Both the position numbers and the translations under genes were made by a program. DNA of 5,686 nt from Nitrospira sp. (GTDB lineage Bacteria; Nitrospirota; Nitrospiria; Nitrospirales; Nitrospiraceae), in the NCBI GenBank assembly GCA_015904045.1, contig JABMDG010000210.1:1-5686 (forward strand), in the 5' to 3' direction. Below, one piece after another: positions 1-5,686 of this stretch (its first letter is position 1; each line of letters starts with the position of its first letter). A model generated the notes under the pieces. The model worked only from the letters and a program-made list of their open reading frames with translations, did no database searches and had not been told where the DNA came from.

Positions 1-1080
1 CAGCCTGGCGCCGGTGGCGCCGATGGGATGGCCGAGCGCAACGGCCCCGCCATTGACGTTGACCTTCTTTGGATCGAGTCCCAATTCCCGGTTGATTGCA
101 AGCGAGACGGCGGAGAAGGCTTCATTGATTTCGAACAGATCGATGTCGGCAAGTGTGAGGCCGGTCTTCTTGAGCACCAGTGTGATCGCCTCGATCGGAG
201 CCAGCGTAAACCATTCCGGCGCCAGCGCGGCCCCGGCATAGCCGACGATGCGGGCCATGGGCGTGAGCCCGAGACGCGGCGTTTCCTCTTCAGCCATTAC
301 GACCAACGCGGCGGCTCCATCGTTACAGGATGGAGAATTGCCGACGGTCAGGACGCCGTTGTCCCGAAACACCGGCTTGAGTTCACGCAGCTTGCTCAGA
401 GAGACGCGGTTCGGCTCTTCATCGTCTGTGACGATGACGGGCGGACCTTTCCGCTGAGGCACCTCGATGGGAACGATTTCTTTTTTGAACTGCCCGGTCG
501 CCATAGCCTCTTGGGCGCGTCGATAGCTTTCCAGGGCGAAGTCGTCAACCTCTTGGCGCGTCAGCCGGTATTTGGCCGCGCAGAGTTCGCCGCCCTCGCC
601 CATATGGAAATTGTTATAGACGTCCCACAGTCCGTCTTTGATGACGCTATCCACCAACTCCGCATGTCCCAGGCGATAGCCCTGCCGCGCTCTGTCCAGC
701 AAATACGGGGCGCGGGTCATATTTTCCATGCCGCCTGCGACCACGATCCTCGCGTCGCCCAGCGCAATGGCCTGGGAAGCCATGATCAGAGTCTTGAGGC
801 TGGACCCACAGACCTTATTGACGGTCGTGGTGCCGATGGTCTGAGGGATACCGGCGGCGATGGATGCTTGCCTGGCAGGCGCCTGGCCGAGTCCGGCACT
901 CAGCACACAACCCATATAGACGTCATCGACGTGATCCGGCGTCAGATTGATGCGCTTGAGAGACTCAGCAATCGCGGCGCTTCCCAGTTTGGTCGCCGGC
1001 AGGGGGCTGAATACTCCGTTGAAGCTGCCCATCGGTGTCCGTACGGCGCTGACGATGACTGCCTGCTGTTTCCTATTCAC
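1..1080 (-). CDS. Thiolase, acetyl-CoA C-acetyltransferase type (3' end outside window)
   Basis: Condenses two acetyl-CoA, or cleaves 3-ketoacyl-CoA with CoA; a cytosolic enzyme. The reverse strand reads open from a GTG at 1080 to the left edge (360 codons), with no stop. The protein opens with the family N-terminus (AVIVSAVRTPMG, residues 7-18). The nucleophile is Cys91 in NKVCGSS, and GGMEN follows at 116-120. Further motifs are HMGEGGE (159-165), GNSPSCNDGAAA (247-258), NEAF (319-322) and the catalytic His351 in GHPIGATGAR. The second active-site Cys (CxGGG motif) and the last few dozen residues lie beyond the edge. The GTG was chosen because GGAG sits 8 nt upstream and the family motif begins at the usual distance. 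An in-frame ATG at 1116 would add 12 residues (MIVVNDTAGANP) but has a poor ribosome site and follows a TGA directly. The gene lies downstream of the acyl-CoA dehydrogenase on the same strand, probably co-transcribed. Short-chain (acetoacetyl-CoA) preference is inferred from overall resemblance; a broader 3-ketoacyl-CoA (FadA-like) role cannot be excluded. Confidence 0.93.
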   Translation of the reverse strand, partial: MNRKQQAVIVSAVRTPMGSFNGVFSPLPATKLGSAAIAESLKRINLTPDHVDDVYMGCVLSAGLGQAPARQASIAAGIPQTIGTTTVNKVCGSSLKTLIMASQAIALGDARIVVAGGMENMTRAPYLLDRARQGYRLGHAELVDSVIKDGLWDVYNNFHMGEGGELCAAKYRLTRQEVDDFALESYRRAQEAMATGQFKKEIVPIEVPQRKGPPVIVTDDEEPNRVSLSKLRELKPVFRDNGVLTVGNSPSCNDGAAALVVMAEEETPRLGLTPMARIVGYAGAALAPEWFTLAPIEAITLVLKKTGLTLADIDLFEINEAFSAVSLAINRELGLDPKKVNVNGGAVALGHPIGATGARL

Positions 1081-1088
1081 AGGATTGG

Positions 1089-1092
1089 CTCC
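1089..1092 (-). promoter_or_regulatory. Ribosome binding site of the left-arm thiolase
   Basis: GGAG on the reverse strand lies 8 nt before the GTG at 1080. It favours GTG over the in-frame ATG at 1116, in front of which no purine-rich motif is seen at a suitable distance. Confidence 0.5.
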
Positions 1093-1168
1093 GGCGGTGT
1101 CGTTTACAACGATCATTCACGTCGATACCACTCTTGTTCCGAGAGATCCGAACCGGCAGAGGGCGGTG

Positions 1169-1188
1169 GAGGCCTATGCTACGGCCTC
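1169..1188 (-). repeat. Inverted repeat in the dehydrogenase-thiolase gap
   Basis: GAGGCC, an 8-nt loop, then GGCCTC: a perfect 6-bp GC-rich stem starting 5 nt past the TAA stop of the acyl-CoA dehydrogenase. No T-run follows on the reverse strand, so it does not look like a complete intrinsic terminator. It could be a weak attenuator or an mRNA-processing or stability hairpin that sets the ratio of dehydrogenase to thiolase, or it could be chance in GC-rich DNA. Confidence 0.4.
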
Positions 1189-1193
1189 TTCCG

Positions 1194-3056
1194 TTATTTC
1201 TCAATGAGGGGGATGATCCCTTCCTCCAGCCAGGCATAGTCGCCGTTCATGATGGATTGCGACAGGCGGAAGACGGTGGAGTCTTTCCCCGGTCTTTGTT
1301 TTCCTGTCGTTGCGGTTGATCCGTGCAAACGATCCTGCATTTCCTGGCAGAAATAGTCGGCCAGCTGACGAATGCCCGGCTTGGTGCGCATGTCCGGCTG
1401 CGAGGCATACCAGATCGTCGCAGCCATGGGAAAAAGCCAGAGACTCTGATCCACCAGACTTTGTAAGAGGAGTTGTTTGTTATGCAGACCCTGTCTGTGA
1501 CGGACTGCCGCGGTCAATGTCGATCGAGTGAGGCTTCGAGCGGATGATTCGATGAAACGAACCCATCCGGCGTAGTCCTCTCCGAACATCCCGGAACCGG
1601 TCCCCGGATTGATAGCAGGGATGCTCGATCGGAGCGCCATACGAGAGAAGTACCCTAATGCCGTAAGCTTGTCCGGGGCGGACCCTTGAAGGAACGAGAA
1701 ACCCTGTTCAATGTAAGGCGCGAGCGATTCACGCGCCATCCAGATGCGCAGAATTTCGCTTGTCCCTTCCCATACAAGATTGATGCGGGCGTCGCGCATC
1801 ATTCGCATGGCGGGAACGTCCGACTCCCCGCTCATGCGCTGCGACTCCACGGTCATGAAGCCGCGGCCGCCGCGCACTTGGAAGAGGTCGTTGACGACGT
1901 CCCAGTACCATTCGCTTCCGAGGATTTTGGCCGCCGCCGACTCCAGCCTGAGGTCGCCTTTCTTGTTGGCCCAGGCTCCGCAGAACGCCATCACGGCGTC
2001 GAGTCCCAATGTATAGGCGGCGGAACGGCAGAGTTTTTCTCCGATGAGGGTATGTTCGCCGATCGGCTTATTCCATTGGACACGTTTGCGTGCCCACCAG
2101 CGCATGGCGGAGAGGCACTGTTTGAGGCCTCCCACTCCAGCTGCGGGGAGCGTGAGGCGGCCGACGGTGAGGGTGGCGAGGGCGATTCTCAAACCGTCAT
2201 CTTCGTTGCCGAGGCGGTTTTCAACCGGCACCTGCACATTGTTGAATGTCGGAATACCGTTATAGATGCCCCGGACACCCTCGAAACGTAAACGGGTGAC
2301 CGAACAACCCGGCCACTGGGTCTCGACAATGAAGGCTCCGTAATGTTTCTGCGCGTGCGAGTCTTGCAGCTCTTCAGGTCGATCCACAATGCGCGCAATC
2401 ACCACGAGCATCGAAGCCAGAAACTCGCCATCCTGCTTGGCGGAGTTTGTAATGAAAAACTTTTCACCCGTGATGCGATAGGCGACGGTGTTCCCGTTCT
2501 CCCGGACGCGAACGGCGTAGGTATCGACCTTTGAGATATCGCAACCCACATTTCGTTCCGTGAGGGCAAACCCGGAAATCTCCCCGCGCGCAAGACGCGG
2601 AAGGTATTTGCCCTTTTGTGCTTCGGTGCCGAAGAGCCGCAACGGTTCCGGCACTCCGATCGATTGCGCGGCCGAGAGCAGCACGGTCAGCGAGGCGTCG
2701 TGGCTTGCACAGAGAGTCGCGATCTTCTGATACTCGGACTGCGTCAATTCGAGGCCGCCGAAGTGCTTTGGGATTTTAATGCCGAAGGCTCCGATAGCAG
2801 CCAATGTTTTCAAAACAGTCTCAGGCAGTTCTCCCTCACTGTCGACGCGTTCGGGATCCAGGGTGAGCAAGGCGCCTTTGAATCGTTCGAGGAACTGTCG
2901 GGCATCCCGACTCATCTCCGGTACGGTAATCGAAGTGAACAGGTTCCAACGAACGTCAGCTTCGAACAGTCCTGCCAGGAAACCGGTATAGGGAGCTTTG
3001 TCGCGAGCAGTCTCGGCGACGACCTCAGACCCTTGAAAGACACCCTGTGTTGTCAT
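1194..3056 (-). CDS. Long acyl-CoA dehydrogenase, VLCAD/ACAD9-like (FadE function)
   Basis: FAD enzyme for the first step of beta-oxidation: acyl-CoA to trans-2-enoyl-CoA, with electrons normally passed to ETF. The protein is 620 aa, well above the roughly 380 aa of short- and medium-chain enzymes. A leader with YTGFLAGLF (23-31) is followed by the helical N-domain (about 50-160), the beta-domain with FALTER (163-168) and EKFFITN (198-204), and the helical C-domain. The latter includes RLTLPAAGVGG (300-310) and VQWNKPIGEH (326-335). The catalytic base is Glu430 in WEGTSEILR, preceded by GGRGFM (396-401). Residues about 450-620 form an extra C-terminal region, as in VLCAD and ACAD9, where it supports dimerisation and membrane association. 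Cys172 replaces the usual Ser in the GSD motif after TER, which I recall in relatives of this long subfamily. The start at 3056 has AAGG 5 nt upstream; an in-frame ATG at 3134 would add 26 unfamily-like residues and start inside the inverted repeat, so it was rejected. Long-chain substrate preference is inferred. First gene of the leftward unit. Confidence 0.94.
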   Translation of the reverse strand: MTTQGVFQGSEVVAETARDKAPYTGFLAGLFEADVRWNLFTSITVPEMSRDARQFLERFKGALLTLDPERVDSEGELPETVLKTLAAIGAFGIKIPKHFGGLELTQSEYQKIATLCASHDASLTVLLSAAQSIGVPEPLRLFGTEAQKGKYLPRLARGEISGFALTERNVGCDISKVDTYAVRVRENGNTVAYRITGEKFFITNSAKQDGEFLASMLVVIARIVDRPEELQDSHAQKHYGAFIVETQWPGCSVTRLRFEGVRGIYNGIPTFNNVQVPVENRLGNEDDGLRIALATLTVGRLTLPAAGVGGLKQCLSAMRWWARKRVQWNKPIGEHTLIGEKLCRSAAYTLGLDAVMAFCGAWANKKGDLRLESAAAKILGSEWYWDVVNDLFQVRGGRGFMTVESQRMSGESDVPAMRMMRDARINLVWEGTSEILRIWMARESLAPYIEQGFSFLQGSAPDKLTALGYFSRMALRSSIPAINPGTGSGMFGEDYAGWVRFIESSARSLTRSTLTAAVRHRQGLHNKQLLLQSLVDQSLWLFPMAATIWYASQPDMRTKPGIRQLADYFCQEMQDRLHGSTATTGKQRPGKDSTVFRLSQSIMNGDYAWLEEGIIPLIEK

Positions 3057-3061
3057 TGAAG

Positions 3062-3065
3062 CCTT
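3062..3065 (-). promoter_or_regulatory. Ribosome binding site of the acyl-CoA dehydrogenase
   Basis: AAGG on the reverse strand, 5 nt before the ATG at 3056. The match is short but correctly placed, and it supports this start over the upstream in-frame ATG at 3134. Confidence 0.4.
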
Positions 3066-3123
3066 GTTTGTAGAGGCGTTGCGTTCGTGATCCCGGGTTT
3101 CGATGTACGTATAACCATACCAC

Positions 3124-3150
3124 CATTTCAACAATCTTTGTCTTGAAATG
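3124..3150. repeat. Perfect 8-bp inverted repeat, candidate operator
   Basis: CATTTCAA, an 11-nt spacer, then TTGAAATG. The half-site centres are 19 bp apart, close to two helical turns, as expected for a dimeric helix-turn-helix repressor. As RNA it could also fold as CATTTCAACAA/TTGTctTGAAATG with a 2-nt bulge and a 3-nt loop. It overlaps the best leftward -35 candidate and lies about 68 bp upstream of the dehydrogenase start. The cognate regulator is not in the window; a TetR- or GntR-type factor is a guess. Confidence 0.5.
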
Positions 3151-3180
3151 AGCCTGCGGCATCCTCTCGAAAAGTGGCGT

Positions 3181-3212
3181 TAATCCAGGTTGTTGGAGAA
3201 GGGTAATCCAGG
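3181..3212. repeat. 9-bp direct repeat TAATCCAGG
   Basis: Two exact copies of TAATCCAGG, at 3181-3189 and 3204-3212, start 23 bp apart, about two helical turns. They lie on the fadI side of the divergent region, where activator or repressor sites for the rightward promoter would be expected. It could be a tandem protein-binding site or chance; no known motif was recognised. Confidence 0.4.
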
Positions 3213-3293
3213 AGCCACATGGTAGGATATGTGATAGGCTAGGTACGCCGGTAGGTATCGCGCGGGACCATTTCTTCACTCCGGAGTTCGGAC

Positions 3294-3297
3294 GGAG
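3294..3297 (+). promoter_or_regulatory. Ribosome binding site of the FadI-like thiolase
   Basis: GGAG lies 8 nt before the ATG at 3306. The same bases can pair with CTCCG at 3279-3283, so the site may be partly masked in the transcript. Confidence 0.6.
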
Positions 3298-3305
3298 AAT
3301 GCACC

Positions 3306-4577
3306 ATGCGTCAAGTCGTCGTTGTCGATGGATTCCGCACTCCCCTGTGCAAAGAAAACACAGACTTTCAGGAGACGGATGCCGAGATCCTCGGCGCCTG
3401 GGTAGTCCGTGAAATGATCACTCGGTGCCATCGTTGGAATCTCCCGTTGGACACCATCGACTGTGTGTTGGGGAGCAACGTGGCCACTCCGACGCATGCG
3501 GTGAATCCTACCAGGGTCGCTGCGGTCACGGGAGGCCTTCCCGTGAGGATTCCGGCGGATACGGTCGCAGGGAAAAATTGCGGTTCCGGCGTGGCGGCTC
3601 TCTACTACGGGAGCTTGCGTATCAGGAGCGGCGATGCCGACACGGTGCTCGTGCTCCTGCTGTTCCAGTTCGGCAAAGCCAGAAACCTTCGTGACCGGAT
3701 GGCCGGCGCGCTGGCCCTCTTTCCCGCCCTGCTCAACCTCAAGAAATATCCGCCGCGTGTGGGCATTGTGCTGGGTCTCACAGATCCGATGTGCGATCTC
3801 ATCATGGGTCTGACCGCTGAGAATATCGCCAAAGACCCTGTTCTCGGCATCACCCGTGAGGACCAGGATGCTTTCGCTGTTCGATCGCACAGACGCGCGG
3901 CGCAGGCCTGGAAGGATGGGATCTTCGCGGACGAAGTGGTGCCGATGTACGTTCCTGAGAAGAGCGCCTATGTTGCGCGTGACAATGGGATCCGCGAGGA
4001 TGCCAGCCAAGAAGCATTTCGCGATGTCAAGCCTGTTTTCGACAGGCGCTACGGCTCCGTGACGCCGGCCAACTCGTCGCAGATCACGGACGCTGCCGCC
4101 GCCGTCCTCTTGATGGAGGAAGAGAAAGCCCGGGCGCTCGGTTTGCCGATTCTCGGCTATGTGAAAGATTATGCCGATTTTGGGTATGAGCCCTCCTGTA
4201 TGGGCCTGGCCCCCGTCGGAGCCATCGCCAAACTGCTGGCCAAAACCCGCCTGAGCCTCAAAGACTTTGCACTCTGGGAGATTAACGAGGCTTTTTCATC
4301 CGTCGTCTTAGGGATCAGCCGCATTCTGAATTCGTCATCTCTGATGGAAGGAAAATTCGGGCGCTTCGGATTGACGGAACGTCTCGGTGAAATCCCGCCT
4401 GATGATTTGAATCCCCACGGCGGCGCGATCGCACTTGGCCATCCTGTCGGAGTGTCCGGTCTTCGCCTGGCGATGACGGCGTTGTTTGAGCTCAAGCGAC
4501 GCGACGCCGAACGGGCGATGATCAGCGCCTGCGTTGGAGGGGGGCAGGGCGTGGCCATGATTGTGGAGAGGAAATAG
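3306..4577 (+). CDS. fadI: FadI-type 3-ketoacyl-CoA thiolase lacking the GGxE segment
   Basis: Last step of beta-oxidation: CoA-dependent cleavage of 3-ketoacyl-CoA to acetyl-CoA and a shortened acyl-CoA. At 423 aa it is slightly shorter than E. coli FadI (about 436). It starts with VVVVDGFRTPL (4-14). The nucleophile is Cys92 in KNCGSG; MGLTAE (167-172), TPANSSQITDAAAA (253-266), NEAF (327-330), His379 in ALGHPVG and the second catalytic Cys409 in SACVGGGQG follow. The stretch KFGRFGLTERLGEIPPDD (350-367) before the GHP motif is the insertion typical of the FadI/trifunctional beta-subunit class. The oddity is directly after GDADTVLV (109-116): the sequence goes to LLLFQFGKAR, where thiolases normally have GGxE(S/D). 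Compared with FadI as I remember it, about 18 residues are missing, in frame. The stop lies 2 nt before the next start, so it is co-translated with the FadJ-like protein, its expected partner in a hetero-oligomeric complex. Whether the variant is active is unknown. Confidence 0.92.
   Translation: MRQVVVVDGFRTPLCKENTDFQETDAEILGAWVVREMITRCHRWNLPLDTIDCVLGSNVATPTHAVNPTRVAAVTGGLPVRIPADTVAGKNCGSGVAALYYGSLRIRSGDADTVLVLLLFQFGKARNLRDRMAGALALFPALLNLKKYPPRVGIVLGLTDPMCDLIMGLTAENIAKDPVLGITREDQDAFAVRSHRRAAQAWKDGIFADEVVPMYVPEKSAYVARDNGIREDASQEAFRDVKPVFDRRYGSVTPANSSQITDAAAAVLLMEEEKARALGLPILGYVKDYADFGYEPSCMGLAPVGAIAKLLAKTRLSLKDFALWEINEAFSSVVLGISRILNSSSLMEGKFGRFGLTERLGEIPPDDLNPHGGAIALGHPVGVSGLRLAMTALFELKRRDAERAMISACVGGGQGVAMIVERK
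4567..4572 (+). promoter_or_regulatory. Ribosome binding site of the FadJ-like gene
   Basis: AGAGGA lies within the last codons of the thiolase gene, ending 7 nt before the ATG at 4580. It fixes this start and points to tight translational coupling of the two subunits. Confidence 0.7.
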
Positions 4578-4579
4578 CC

Positions 4580-5686
4580 ATGTCGAATGGCCAGATCAGC
4601 GCTCCCGGGGAGTTGAAGCATTTCAAGATCGTCGTCCTGGACGGAGGTATTCTACTGGCCGGGTTCGACTATGCGGGCAAGCCGGTCAATGTTCTGAATG
4701 TAGACAGCATGTCGGAATGGCAGAAGATCGTCCGATATGCTCAAGAATCCGATTCCATCAGAGGCGTTGTTCTGGTGAGCGTGAAGGACGGAAACTTCTG
4801 CGCAGGAGCCGACTTGGAACAGATGCACCAGGCCCAATTGCAGCATTCGTTTCACGAGATGGAACAACTTGTGGTCACCGCGCACATTCTGTTTGACGAA
4901 ATGGAGCGATCGGCGAAACCGTACGTTGCTGCAGTGGAAGGCGCCTGTCTCGGTGGCGGACTCGAGTTGGCGTTGGCCTGTCATCTGCGCATAGCCAGCA
5001 CCCATCCGAAGACGTGTTTCGCTCTGCCGGAGGTGAAGCTGGGAATTCTTCCAGGATTCGGAGGCACGCAAAGGCTTCCGCGCCTGATCGGTTTGCCGGC
5101 GGCATTGGAGATGATCACGACAGGAAAGTCCCTTTTCCCACGCCAAGCGCTGAGGATGAAGCTGATAGAAGGGATGGTCACGTCGCTTCCTTCCAGGGTC
5201 AGGACTTTGGAGGCTATTCAGCGGGAAACTCTCGTCGAGTCGGCGATTGCACAGGCCCGTGCGCTCGCGTCGGCTCCTGTCAAACGGACCCCACTGCCGG
5301 TAAGCGTGAGACTGTTTGGTCTTCCGGGAATTCGTGAACTTGTCTGTCGCTATGCCCGAGGTCAAGTGATCGCCCGGATCCGGCATTTCTATCCGGCTCC
5401 CCTCCGCGCGATCGAGGCAGTCGGCAAAGGGCTGGGGCAGAGCGTGCTGGAGGGATCGCTCATGGTCGAAAAGCCGCGCCTGATGGAGCTGATGGCCGAT
5501 CCGGTTTCCTCACACCTTGTCGAGTTGTTTCTGGCGGGCGAGAAGGTGAAACGCAACGCGACCATGGTTCCTGCGTCAGCCGGACGTATCGGTGTGTTGG
5601 GGGCGGGATTGATGGGCTCTCAGATTGCCGGGCAACTTGCCGAAAGAGGGTATGGCGTGGTCTTGAGAGATGTGTCGTCGGGAATT
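4580..5686 (+). CDS. fadJ: Enoyl-CoA hydratase/3-hydroxyacyl-CoA dehydrogenase, FadJ/FadB type (3' end outside window)
   Basis: Bifunctional alpha-subunit: hydrates trans-2-enoyl-CoA, then oxidises L-3-hydroxyacyl-CoA with NAD+. 369 codons are visible, about half of the usual 700-plus residues, and the frame is open to the right edge. The crotonase domain spans about 15-200: the oxyanion-hole segment FCAGADLEQM (73-82), then ACLGGGLELALAC (122-134) with catalytic Glu129, and ALPEVKLGILPGFGGTQR (148-165) with catalytic Glu151. A helical linker (about 205-330) contains YPAPLRAIEAV (271-281), typical of FadB/FadJ. The NAD-binding Rossmann fold begins at about 336 with IGVLGAGLMGSQIA; the glycine motif is 341-346. 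The rest of the dehydrogenase domain, including its catalytic His-Glu pair, lies outside. Gene order (thiolase first, then hydratase/dehydrogenase) matches fadI-fadJ rather than fadB-fadA, and the coupled start suggests 1:1 synthesis. The FadJ-versus-FadB assignment rests mainly on this order and on the FadI-like partner. Confidence 0.94.
   Translation, partial: MSNGQISAPGELKHFKIVVLDGGILLAGFDYAGKPVNVLNVDSMSEWQKIVRYAQESDSIRGVVLVSVKDGNFCAGADLEQMHQAQLQHSFHEMEQLVVTAHILFDEMERSAKPYVAAVEGACLGGGLELALACHLRIASTHPKTCFALPEVKLGILPGFGGTQRLPRLIGLPAALEMITTGKSLFPRQALRMKLIEGMVTSLPSRVRTLEAIQRETLVESAIAQARALASAPVKRTPLPVSVRLFGLPGIRELVCRYARGQVIARIRHFYPAPLRAIEAVGKGLGQSVLEGSLMVEKPRLMELMADPVSSHLVELFLAGEKVKRNATMVPASAGRIGVLGAGLMGSQIAGQLAERGYGVVLRDVSSGI

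Larger units (their letters stand above)
3057..3305. promoter_or_regulatory. Divergent promoter and control region between the two operons
   Basis: These 249 bp separate the start codons of two divergently transcribed beta-oxidation units, so both promoters must lie here or just inside the genes. No strong -35/-10 pair could be read on either strand. The best leftward candidate is TTGTTG (3136-3131) with TATACG 15 nt later, which is poorly spaced. Rightward, TGATAGGCT at 3232-3240 resembles an extended -10 without a good -35. An inverted repeat, a direct repeat and phased TAGG motifs are described separately. No match was seen to the E. coli FadR or Pseudomonas PsrA operator as I remember them. 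Co-regulation of both arms by one fatty-acid-responsive repressor is inferred from the layout only. Confidence 0.6.

Noticed and set aside
28..1239. Long open frame (403 codons) on the forward strand opposite the left-arm thiolase
   Set aside because: Its translation shows no family motif, is rich in Arg, His and Asp as expected of an antisense shadow, and lies wholly opposite a thiolase with all catalytic motifs.
3057..3134. Upstream in-frame ATG at 3134 for the dehydrogenase
   Set aside because: It would add 26 residues unlike the family N-terminus and start inside the inverted repeat, while the ATG at 3056 has AAGG in front.
3174..3195. Possible sigma-54 promoter (TGGCGT near 3174)
   Set aside because: The downstream TTGC element is not at the required spacing.
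3025..3279. Small reverse-strand open frame (84 codons) across the divergent intergenic region
   Set aside because: It overlaps the dehydrogenase start out of frame, has no clear ribosome site and no recognisable product, and the region is better explained as control DNA.
3633..3677. Frameshift as the cause of the missing GGxE motif
   Set aside because: None of the alternative frames here encodes GGxE, and the frame before and after is the same; an in-frame deletion or natural variation fits better.
3276..4010. Reverse-strand open frame of 244 codons opposite the FadI-like gene
   Set aside because: Composition is that of a shadow frame and it is antisense to conserved thiolase motifs.
4652..5386. 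Reverse-strand open frame of 244 codons opposite the FadJ-like gene
   Set aside because: The forward strand here encodes an intact crotonase domain with both catalytic Glu residues; the reverse translation has no recognisable domain or ribosome site.

Overview
The window holds four genes of fatty-acid beta-oxidation arranged as two divergent transcription units around one shared intergenic region. Base composition is moderately GC-rich by eye, coding density is high, and start sites carry short purine-rich Shine-Dalgarno sequences, so the source is a bacterium. The FadI/FadJ-like pair and the VLCAD-like acyl-CoA dehydrogenase would suit a Gram-negative lineage (Nitrospirota-like or a proteobacterium-like group). 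That placement is a guess from protein flavour only; nothing here fixes the taxon. No RNA genes, CRISPR arrays, insertion sequences or mobile-element genes were seen.

Left arm, transcribed leftward. A long (620 aa) acyl-CoA dehydrogenase with a C-terminal extension (3056 to 1194) is followed, after a 113-bp gap containing a small inverted repeat, by a classical thiolase (1080 to 1). The thiolase runs off the left edge and lacks only its last few dozen residues. The divergent control region is 3057-3305. It contains an 8-bp perfect inverted repeat (3124-3150) that could be an operator, a 9-bp direct repeat (3181-3189 and 3204-3212), and a set of phased TAGG motifs. No convincing sigma-70 promoter could be read by eye.

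Right arm, transcribed rightward. A FadI-type thiolase (3306-4577) is followed 2 bp later by a FadJ/FadB-type enoyl-CoA hydratase/3-hydroxyacyl-CoA dehydrogenase (4580 to beyond the right edge). Within the window only its hydratase domain and the start of its Rossmann domain are present.

Taken together, the enzymes cover one full turn of the spiral: acyl-CoA to enoyl-CoA (dehydrogenase), hydration and 3-hydroxyacyl oxidation (FadJ-like), and thiolysis (FadI-like). The second thiolase, on the left arm, could handle acetoacetyl-CoA or other short chains. The most unusual protein-level feature is in the FadI-like thiolase. It keeps all catalytic residues but lacks the GGxE segment that normally follows the conserved beta-strand after the nucleophile; the left-arm thiolase retains it. 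I found no clear sign of a wholly novel system. This looks like a metabolic locus with a few features worth checking.
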